11,963 nt of DNA from positions 13,176 through 25,138 of the forward strand of contig DEKS01000139.1 of the NCBI GenBank assembly GCA_002354005.1, given 5' to 3'. Positions 6,069-11,963 of the stretch are shown here, one piece after another. A program made the translations under genes and the position numbers. Under the pieces are notes generated by a model. It saw only the letters and a program-made list of their open reading frames with translations, had not been told where the DNA came from and made no database searches. Each line of letters opens with the position of its first letter. The first letter of the stretch is position 1. Source of the DNA: Bacteroidales bacterium UBA2716. Lineage in GTDB: Bacteria > Bacteroidota > Bacteroidia > Bacteroidales > UBA932.

Positions 6069-8207
6069 ATGAAAACAAGATATTGCCTTGTCGCGCTACT
6101 GGCCCTCATGGCCTGCACGCGCGAAGCGACCCTGTCGCAAGGGGAGGGGTATCTCTCCGTGCGACTGGGCACCGACCTGGCGGTGACGCCGGTGGTAAAG
6201 GCCGAGGCCGGCGAGCCCGACCCTGCCTTCTCGCTGGAAATTATTCCGGTCAAGGGTGGAGAAACCATTCAGGTGGCCGATTACCGCACGCTGGCAGATG
6301 CCCCGATGACCTTGCCCGTAGGGGACTATACCGTCAAGGCCGTTTCCGGCCCGGATACCCGTTTGAGTTGGGAGGAACCCCGCTATGAGGCGGAGGCACA
6401 GGTTGCCATCCGGCCCGACCGCCTTACGGAAGCCGCTCTGACCGCTACGCTGGCCCGTACCATGGTTACCGTGGAGTTCGACCCGGAAACCGCCACCTAC
6501 TTCTCCGACTACCGGGTCTCGATTGCCAATGAAAATGGCGACGCCCTGGTATTCAGCCGTTCCAACGGAAACCTCTCCAAGACGGGATATCTGGCTGCAT
6601 CGTCCCTGGAATGGGACCTGTACATGGTGAATACCCAGGGAACGCCCTATCGGGTGGGGCCTGTCACCATTGAGCATGTAGAGCAGCGGCAGCACTACCA
6701 CCTTCGCTTTTCCTTTGACCGCACCCGGGCACTGTCCGGCTCTTCGCTGCTGCGTGTGCTGGTAGATGACTCCGTGAACGAGAAAGAGTACCAGCTCAAC
6801 TTGGATTTCACCGGTGAAGGCCTGCCTTCCATCAGCGGGCAGGATTTTGACCTGGCCGACGGGATTGCCGTGAAAAAGGGCGACAACAGCAGCCACAATG
6901 TGGTGCATTTTAGCGCGCCCAGGGGCATCAAGTCCTTGACGCTGACTCACAACGAATCAAAGCTTTTGGACGCCGGCCTGCCGCAGTTTGTGCAGTTGGT
7001 GGATGCCTCTTCCGCTACTGTACAGAACCTGTCTGCCCTGGGTCTGGGGGTATCGGCCCTCAGCTATGGGCAAACGGAAACTTCCGTGGACTTCGGCCCC
7101 TTCCTGGGCACGCTGCCCATGGGCGATTATTACCTCTCCATGGATTTGATTGACGTGCGCAACCGCTACAGCGCCGCCACGGTGGTACTGTCCGTGACTT
7201 CGCCGGTGGAGGCCGATGCCACCTCCGCGAAACCGTGGGCGGAATTTGCCATCTTGAATGGCCGCTGGTACACGGAAGAGCATCCTTCCGGCCTCCGCTT
7301 CCAGTGGAAGAAGGCCGGAGATGCCAATTGGACGGACTATGCCGGAACGGTGAGCTATAACGATGCTGCCGCCACCTTCAGTGCGGAGCTCTATGGTCTG
7401 GAGGCTTCTACGGCCTATGTTTTCCGGGCAAAGACGGACAAGGAAGAGGAGAACCGTGAGGTGAGCTTCACTACCGCTCCGGCCGGCACCATCCCCAACC
7501 TGAGCTTTGACGATTGGTACCAGGACGGCAAGGTCTGGTATGCGGCATCCAGCTCTTCCAATCGGGTCTGGGATTCCGCCAACAAGGGTGCAGCCAAATT
7601 TATCGGCAGTACAACTACGCCGGAGACCAGTTCGGTGATTCATGGAAAGGCGGCCCGCATGGAGAGCGCCTATGCCGTGGTGAAATTTGCTGCTGGCAAT
7701 ATTTACATCGGCTCTTTTGTGGGCCTGGCTGGCCTGGGTGCGGAACTGGATTGGGGCATGCCCTTCTCCTCCCGTCCGCTGGCCCTGCACGGATACTACA
7801 AATACAGCCCCAAGGCCATTGACTACACCGAATCTCCTTACGGTTCCAAGAAGGGCGAAATGGACGCCTGCTCCATCAAGATGTACCTCTGCGACTGGAG
7901 CGCGCCGTTCCGCGTAAATACATCCACCAGTACGTTCTTGCAGGACAACGACCCCGCCATCATTGCCATGTGCGACTTTACCTCCAACGTGGCTACGGAC
8001 GGGTACGTGGAATTCACCTTCCCGCTGCAGTACCGCGATGCCCGTACGCCCAAGTACGTGGTGATTGTGGGCGCGGCTTCCCGCCTGGGAGACTACTTCA
8101 CCGGCGGTAAAGGCTCTACCCTCTGGCTGGACGAACTGTCCCTGGTCTATGACGCCGGACAGCTCTCCGAGACCGACCGCCAGCTGGTTGGCTATCGTAA
8201 CCTGTAA
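6069..8207 (+). CDS. DUF4493-FN3-PCMD surface lipoprotein
   Basis: A 712-residue lipoprotein. I chose the ATG at 6069 (MKTRYCLV) over an in-frame ATG at 6045, because it yields a proper signal peptide with lipobox ALMAC (Cys16) and a 4-nt gap to the previous gene. Residues ~29-250 are DUF4493 (GYLSVRL opening, LSWEEPRY, ALTATLARTMVTVEF, VLVDDSVNEKE). Residues ~250-375 are the shared middle beta domain (SAPRGIKSLTLTHNESKLL). Residues ~376-474 are FN3-like (LEASTAYVFRAKT). Residues ~475-694 match the PCMD family (putative carbohydrate metabolism domain, typified by BT_2081 of Bacteroides thetaiotaomicron): NLSFDDW, VWDSANKG, RMESAYAVVKFAAG, WGMPFSSRPLALHGYYKY, TPKYVVIV, GSTLWLDELSLVYD. A short polar tail follows. 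The PCMD part closely resembles that of the last operon gene. Carbohydrate handling is suggested by the family name and fold, not demonstrated. Confidence 0.88.
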   Translation: MKTRYCLVALLALMACTREATLSQGEGYLSVRLGTDLAVTPVVKAEAGEPDPAFSLEIIPVKGGETIQVADYRTLADAPMTLPVGDYTVKAVSGPDTRLSWEEPRYEAEAQVAIRPDRLTEAALTATLARTMVTVEFDPETATYFSDYRVSIANENGDALVFSRSNGNLSKTGYLAASSLEWDLYMVNTQGTPYRVGPVTIEHVEQRQHYHLRFSFDRTRALSGSSLLRVLVDDSVNEKEYQLNLDFTGEGLPSISGQDFDLADGIAVKKGDNSSHNVVHFSAPRGIKSLTLTHNESKLLDAGLPQFVQLVDASSATVQNLSALGLGVSALSYGQTETSVDFGPFLGTLPMGDYYLSMDLIDVRNRYSAATVVLSVTSPVEADATSAKPWAEFAILNGRWYTEEHPSGLRFQWKKAGDANWTDYAGTVSYNDAAATFSAELYGLEASTAYVFRAKTDKEEENREVSFTTAPAGTIPNLSFDDWYQDGKVWYAASSSSNRVWDSANKGAAKFIGSTTTPETSSVIHGKAARMESAYAVVKFAAGNIYIGSFVGLAGLGAELDWGMPFSSRPLALHGYYKYSPKAIDYTESPYGSKKGEMDACSIKMYLCDWSAPFRVNTSTSTFLQDNDPAIIAMCDFTSNVATDGYVEFTFPLQYRDARTPKYVVIVGAASRLGDYFTGGKGSTLWLDELSLVYDAGQLSETDRQLVGYRNL

Positions 8208-8209
8208 CC

Positions 8210-8962
8210 GTGAAAAAAATTCTCATCCTTCTTCTGGCCGCCTGTCTCGCCTTTCCGGGACAGGCCCAGGAGAAGTTTACCCGCGGCTTTGCGGGGAGGA
8301 ACAAGATTTTCATTCCCAAGGGCAGCGTCGGCGGCGGGCTCGGCATTTCCTGGCGCAAGTATACGCTGGGCGAGGACGACGGCTTCACCGTGCTCTCCAA
8401 GTATATCGGCAATATCAAGGGCGGATACAATACGTTTGGCATCACCCCCTCGTTCGAGTATTTTCTGGCCGACAACCTGAGTCTGGTGGCCCGTTTCGAA
8501 TACTCCTGGCTGGGTGTAGACCTGAACAATGCCTCGCTGCACCTGTCGGAAGACCTGGGCCTGGACATTACCGGAGAGCACTACAAGCGCCAGTCCTATG
8601 CGCTGGCCGCGGGTGTGCGCTACTATCTTCCCTTTATGGGCAGCAAGGTCTTCGGCTTTTTTGTAGAGGGCGCCGTCAACGGGGGCTATGTACATAGCAT
8701 GCTGTACGAGCTGGAGGACGGCCTTAAGCACGGCACCTACAACAGTAATTGGAAAGTGGCGCTCCGGGTAGATCCGGGCATCTGTTTCTTTGTGCAGGAG
8801 AATGTGGACTTTGAGGTGTCGGTGGGTCTGCTGGACTTAACTTACCAGTTTAACAAGCAGTCGGAAAACCAGGTGAAAACCAGTTCCGGCAGCGGCTTGG
8901 GAACGGGATTTAACATTAACCTTCTGGCCCTTCGCTTTGGCGTGCATTTTTATCTATGGTAA
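8210..8962 (+). CDS. outer-membrane beta-barrel protein of the lipoprotein operon
   Basis: A 250-residue protein with a cleavable signal peptide (MKKILILLLAACLAFPGQAQ, cut after residue 20) and no lipobox at the cleavage point. The mature part alternates polar and hydrophobic residues with Gly and aromatics typical of barrel strands (GGGLGISWRKY, FGITPSFEYFLADNLSLVARFEYSWLG... broken by turns, and ALAAGVRYYLPF), and ends in the strand LLALRFGVHFYLW with a terminal aromatic. This fits a small, roughly 8-10-stranded porin-like barrel as annotated widely in Bacteroidota. The start is GTG, only 2 nt after the preceding stop; the end overlaps the next gene by 7 nt. Placement among four lipoprotein genes suggests it partners them in the outer membrane. 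A pore, an anchor or an assembly factor are all possible. Confidence 0.82.
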   Translation: MKKILILLLAACLAFPGQAQEKFTRGFAGRNKIFIPKGSVGGGLGISWRKYTLGEDDGFTVLSKYIGNIKGGYNTFGITPSFEYFLADNLSLVARFEYSWLGVDLNNASLHLSEDLGLDITGEHYKRQSYALAAGVRYYLPFMGSKVFGFFVEGAVNGGYVHSMLYELEDGLKHGTYNSNWKVALRVDPGICFFVQENVDFEVSVGLLDLTYQFNKQSENQVKTSSGSGLGTGFNINLLALRFGVHFYLW

Positions 8963-10545
8963 GACGTTGGATACAAATAGCCCTAAGCGGCATGTTGTCC
9001 GTCAGTTGTGCTTTCCCCAACGACCTGGATTATCCCACGGTGGTGGGAAAGATTGTGGCGTTTGAGGTGGAAGATGCCAAAGAGGTGACTATCAACGCTT
9101 CCGCGCGCGAAGTGACCATCGTCCTGGAGGAGTGGGCCGACAAAAGCCACGTGAAAGTGAATGCCTGTGAATTGTCGGAAGGGGCCACCTGTGCCGAAAT
9201 CGGGGAGTACCTGGACCTGACCAGCCCCATTAAGCTGGTGCTGCATACCTATCAGGACTATGAATGGACCGTTCTGGCCACCCAGACCATCGAGCGCTAT
9301 GTGCGCTGCACGGGGGAGGTCCAGGAGGCCCGTTTTAACCTGGAAACCCGGAGCGTGTATGTGTATCTTCCTGACACCCAGCCGCTTTCCAAGGTGACAT
9401 TTGAGTCGATGAAGCTGGAGCCGGAAGGCTCCCGCATTGTGAGCACCACCGGCTATGAGAGCGACCTGCAGCACCTCACGTTCACCACCCGGGCCGTGTC
9501 GCTGCCCATGACGCTGGACTGCGTTACCGAGCGCAGCTTTTTCGTAGAATGGAAGGGCGAGGTCATCGAATGGCACCTGAAGGCCTTGCAGCTGAAGGTG
9601 ACTACGGCCGTGAGCGAGGTGGAGCCCCATTGCTATTCCGCCCGGGTGCGCGGCGTCTTTGCCTCGGATGGCTCCGACGTTGCCATCGAATATAAGAAGG
9701 CCGATGACCCCACGTGGCTCCAGGCGCCGGATGCGACGGTGGCCGGGGTGGGGATAACCGCCCGCCTGACGGGTCTGACGCCCGGAACCGCCTACGAGTG
9801 CCGGGTGCGGGATGGAGCGGAAGTATCGGCCCCGATGCCTTTTGAAACGGCGATACCGGTGCAGCCGGACAACCTTTCCTTTGATGCCTGGCACGCTAGC
9901 GGAAAGGTGTGGAACCCCTGGAACGAGGGCGGCGTGCAGGTATGGGATTCGGCCAATAAGGCAACGGCCTCCTTTACCGGAAGCGCCACTACGCCGGACG
10001 AGGCATTTGTGGCCGTGTCCGGTCCGGGCAAGAAGGCCTGCCGCATGGAGAGCAGCTATGCCGTGGTGAAGTTTGCCGCCGGCAGCGTGTTCACCGGGCA
10101 GTTCGTGAAGCTGCAGGGAATGGGCGCAGAGCTGGCCTGGGGCATCCCTTTCACCGGGAAACCGGTTTCGCTGAAGGGCTATGCCGCCTACACGTCCACG
10201 CCCGTTACGGATGCCGATCCCGCCTACGCCAGCCTGCTGGGCCAGCCCGACACGGGACATATCCTGATCGCCCTCACCGATTGGCCGGACCAGTTCCATG
10301 TCGTCAGTTCCACGGCTACCTATGTGGATTTTGACAAAGATCCTGCGGTGATTGCCTATGGCCGATACAACCTGACTGCGAGTACGGACGGCTATGTGCC
10401 CTTTGACCTTCCGCTGGAGTACCGTAGCGACCGTACGCCCAAGTACCTGGTGATCGTGGCCTCTTCCAGCTCGCTGGGGGATTATTTCACCGGCGGACGG
10501 GGCAGTACCCTCTGGGTGGATGAGTTTGAATTGGTGTACGACTAA
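8956..10545 (+). CDS. Ig-like/FN3/PCMD lipoprotein (BT_2081-like)
   Basis: A 529-residue exported protein, last gene of the operon, overlapping the barrel gene by 7 nt (ATGGTAA). The signal peptide ends MLSVSC; Cys18 is the likely lipid site, but Ser at -3 makes the lipobox imperfect. Residues ~30-115 and ~122-210 look like two related Ig-like domains (REVTIVLEEWADKSHVKV against RSVYVYLPDTQPLSKVTF). Residues ~211-303 are FN3-like (LTGLTPGTAYECRVRDG). Residues ~304-529 are PCMD: NLSFDAWHASGKVW, VWDSANKATASF, RMESSYAVVKFAAG, WGIPFTGKPVSLKGY, TPKYLVIV, GSTLWVDEFELVYD. The overall arrangement, small N-terminal Ig-like part plus PCMD, recalls B. thetaiotaomicron BT_2081, the structural prototype of the family, suggested to act in carbohydrate metabolism. 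No DUF4493 here, unlike the other three lipoproteins. Enzyme or binder cannot be decided from sequence. Confidence 0.87.
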   Translation: MVRRWIQIALSGMLSVSCAFPNDLDYPTVVGKIVAFEVEDAKEVTINASAREVTIVLEEWADKSHVKVNACELSEGATCAEIGEYLDLTSPIKLVLHTYQDYEWTVLATQTIERYVRCTGEVQEARFNLETRSVYVYLPDTQPLSKVTFESMKLEPEGSRIVSTTGYESDLQHLTFTTRAVSLPMTLDCVTERSFFVEWKGEVIEWHLKALQLKVTTAVSEVEPHCYSARVRGVFASDGSDVAIEYKKADDPTWLQAPDATVAGVGITARLTGLTPGTAYECRVRDGAEVSAPMPFETAIPVQPDNLSFDAWHASGKVWNPWNEGGVQVWDSANKATASFTGSATTPDEAFVAVSGPGKKACRMESSYAVVKFAAGSVFTGQFVKLQGMGAELAWGIPFTGKPVSLKGYAAYTSTPVTDADPAYASLLGQPDTGHILIALTDWPDQFHVVSSTATYVDFDKDPAVIAYGRYNLTASTDGYVPFDLPLEYRSDRTPKYLVIVASSSSLGDYFTGGRGSTLWVDEFELVYD

Positions 10546-10564
10546 CCTATTAAGAAAACCCTTG

Positions 10565-10595
10565 TTGTAAGCCTGCGAAGTTTTTGCTAACTTTG
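10565..10595 (+). promoter_or_regulatory. Bacteroidota-type promoter for the DUF2723 gene
   Basis: TAACTTTG at 10588-10595 matches the TAnnTTTG -7 consensus exactly and is followed by C. A TTG at 10565-10567 lies 20 nt upstream, the normal spacing for the -33 element. Transcription would start near 10602, about 15 nt before the ATG at 10617. The very short leader is common in this phylum, where Shine-Dalgarno sites are often absent; none is evident here. Confidence 0.65.
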
Positions 10596-10604
10596 CAGGC
10601 TTAC
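10567..10604. terminator. inverted repeat after the operon, possible factor-assisted terminator
   Basis: A 14-bp stem (10567-10580 with 10591-10604), perfect except for one G-T pair, with a 10-nt loop. In RNA from the lipoprotein operon it would form a stable hairpin 21 nt after the last stop. There is no T-run after it, so it is not a classical intrinsic terminator. It may be a 3'-end protecting hairpin or a weak terminator. Its right arm contains the promoter element of the next gene. Confidence 0.5.
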
Positions 10605-10616
10605 TGTATTGTGACT

Positions 10617-11963
10617 ATGAATCAGAAGGATTTTAAGAAATGGAACTGGATCGTGGCGCTCACCGTTTTGGCGGTGTCCCTGGTCACGTATCTGTCCACC
10701 ATAGAACCCACGGCCTCGTTCTGGGACTGTGGAGAATTCATTGCATCGTCCTATAAACTGGAGGTGGGACACCCCCCGGGAAACCCTGTGTTCCAGTTGG
10801 TTGCGCGCTTCTTTACCATCCCGGTAAAGCCGGAGCATGCCGCCGTGGCCGTGAATGCCATGAACGCCATCCTGAGCGCCCTCACCATTTTCCTTCTGTA
10901 CTTCACCATCGTCTTTTTTGCCAAAAGGCTCCTGTTGTCATCTCGACCGAGCGAAGCGAGCGGAGAGATCTCCTTGGGCCGTGCGATAGCGATCTTCGGC
11001 TCCGGCGCTGTGGGCGCGCTGGCGTACTGCTTCAGCGACACCTTCTGGTTCAGCGCGGTAGAGGGAGAGGTGTATGCCATGAGTTCCCTCTTCACGGCGC
11101 TGGTGTTCTGGGCCATGTGCCAGTGGTACGACCACGCCGACGAACCCCATGCCCGCCGCTGGATGGTGCTCATCGCCTTCCTGATGGGCCTGAGCATTGG
11201 CGTGCATCTGCTTAACCTCCTCACCATTCCGGCCTTCGTGTTCATGTACTACTATCGCATGAATGAGGGCAAAAAACTGCCGTTCAAGCAGTTACTTGGG
11301 ATTTTCGCCATTGGCGTGGTGATTGAATTCCTGCTGGTGTACCTCTTTATCCCGTACCTGCCCAAGCTGGCGGCCTTCTTCGACCGCATTTTTGTGAATA
11401 CCTTCGGCCTGCCGTACAACACCGGCGCGCTGTTTTTCCTGGTGGGGCTGCTGGTGCTGTGCTTCTGGGCGCTGTTTGTCACCCTCAAAAAGGGCCGGGT
11501 GTTCTGGAACACGGTCATCCTGTGCGTCACCACCCTGGTGATGGGTTTCTCGCTCTTCTCCATGGTGATTATCCGCTCCAGCGTCAAAACGCCCACCAAC
11601 GAGTATCAGCCGGACAATCCGTACACGCTTGTGCGCTACCTCAGCCGCGAGCAGTACGGTTCCACGCCGCTGGTGTACGGGCAGTATTTCGACGCCCCGT
11701 ACGACCTCAAGCAGGACAAGTACTGGGCACCGCTCAACGGGAAATACGTGAAGGCGGAGGCTCCGGCCGATGCCGAATATCTGCCGGAAGGCAAAATGCT
11801 GTTCCCGCGCATGTGGTCCGGGGCAGACCCCAGGTATATCGACTTTTACCAGACCTATACGCAGGGGAAGGGCACGCGCGTAAAGGGCGCCAAGTACCGC
11901 AAGCCCAGCTTCGGTGCCAATATGGCCTATTTCTTTGACTATCAGCTCAACTGGATGTACTGG
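10617..11963 (+). CDS. DUF2723 (TMEM260-like) membrane protein, 3' partial
   Basis: The first 449 residues of a polytopic inner-membrane protein of family DUF2723. The frame is open to the right edge; full-length Bacteroidales members are often about 1000 residues. The hallmark PTASFWDCGEFIA at residues 31-43 and GHPPGNP at 51-57 follow the first membrane helix (~11-29). Asp37 and Glu40 sit where GT-C glycosyltransferases keep acidic catalytic residues. Further helices are at about 79-101 and from 123 on, and the conserved SDTFWFSAVEGEVYAMSSL and MGLSIGVHLLNLL are present. Human TMEM260 of the same family is a protein O-mannosyltransferase, so a role in O-glycosylating exported proteins, using a lipid-linked sugar at the outer face of the inner membrane, is plausible but unproven here. 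Residues ~107-120 are encoded by a dispersed palindromic repeat. Own promoter just upstream. Confidence 0.9.
   Translation, partial: MNQKDFKKWNWIVALTVLAVSLVTYLSTIEPTASFWDCGEFIASSYKLEVGHPPGNPVFQLVARFFTIPVKPEHAAVAVNAMNAILSALTIFLLYFTIVFFAKRLLLSSRPSEASGEISLGRAIAIFGSGAVGALAYCFSDTFWFSAVEGEVYAMSSLFTALVFWAMCQWYDHADEPHARRWMVLIAFLMGLSIGVHLLNLLTIPAFVFMYYYRMNEGKKLPFKQLLGIFAIGVVIEFLLVYLFIPYLPKLAAFFDRIFVNTFGLPYNTGALFFLVGLLVLCFWALFVTLKKGRVFWNTVILCVTTLVMGFSLFSMVIIRSSVKTPTNEYQPDNPYTLVRYLSREQYGSTPLVYGQYFDAPYDLKQDKYWAPLNGKYVKAEAPADAEYLPEGKMLFPRMWSGADPRYIDFYQTYTQGKGTRVKGAKYRKPSFGANMAYFFDYQLNWMYW
10937..10972. repeat. dispersed GTCATCTCGA...GAGATCTC repeat inside the DUF2723 gene
   Basis: The segment begins GTCATCTCGACC, has the mirror-symmetric core GAGCGAAGCGAG (10949-10960 region) and ends GGAGAGATCTC. 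Outer arms ATCTC (10940-10944) and GAGAT (10965-10969) pair, as do CCG (10947-10949) and CGG (10961-10963). Elements of this look (GTCAT, a GAGCGAAGCGAG-like core, then a stem closing in AGATCTC) are familiar intergenic dispersed repeats in Bacteroidota and other phyla. Here it lies within a reading frame and is read through as SSRPSEASGEIS. No second copy was found in this window. Confidence 0.65.

Noticed and set aside
6126..6138. Small hairpin GCGAC-CCT-GTCGC near the start of the third operon gene
   Set aside because: Only a 5-bp stem within coding sequence, expected by chance at this GC content.
8983..10299. A 438-codon minus-strand open frame opposite the BT_2081-like gene
   Set aside because: Same type of low-information antisense frame caused by GC-rich codon bias; the plus-strand protein is well supported.
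1..11963. tRNA, rRNA, CRISPR array, insertion sequence or phage genes
   Set aside because: Looked for and not seen: no transposase or integrase motifs, no regularly spaced repeats, and no tRNA-like cloverleaf noticed in the few gaps between genes.

Overview
The window looks like a piece of a fairly GC-rich genome of the phylum Bacteroidota, most likely order Bacteroidales. Pointers are the DUF4493 and PCMD lipoprotein families, the DUF2723 membrane protein, an AraC regulator of the Bacteroides kind, and two exact matches to the Bacteroidota -7 promoter element TAnnTTTG placed just upstream of genes. Family-level placement (an Alistipes-like or uncultured gut lineage would fit the GC content) is a guess.

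Layout. (1) 1-1451: the 3' part of an AMP-forming acyl ligase, overlapping by 4 nt a small acyl carrier protein gene. The two probably work as a pair, the ligase activating a carboxylic acid for the carrier. A strong hairpin at 1470-1506 closes this unit and also serves the convergent gene. (2) 1506-2432, minus strand: an AraC-family regulator, divergent from the next operon. (3) 2433-2584: an AT-rich control region with a 21-bp-spaced direct repeat next to the regulator, helically phased CAAT motifs, and a dyad over a promoter element. (4) 2585-10545: five tightly packed plus-strand genes with gaps of 6, 4 and 2 nt and one 7-nt overlap. Four encode lipoproteins: two long multidomain proteins starting with DUF4493 (one ending in PCMD), one short DUF4493 protein, and one Ig/FN3/PCMD protein of the BT_2081 type. 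The fifth encodes a 250-residue outer-membrane beta-barrel. (5) 10546-10616: a gap with an inverted repeat that carries a promoter element. (6) 10617 to the right edge: the N-terminal 449 residues of a DUF2723 (TMEM260-like, GT-C type) membrane protein, interrupted in frame by a dispersed palindromic repeat.

How it may work. The five-gene operon is the least understood and most interesting part. Its products all carry export signals and look like a cell-surface set: lipid-anchored modular beta-sandwich proteins plus one barrel, probably for binding or processing a glycan or for attachment, under control of the divergent AraC regulator. There is no SusC/SusD pair, sulfatase, or recognisable glycoside hydrolase in the window, so this is not a classical polysaccharide utilisation locus. 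The function is inferred from domain families and context only.
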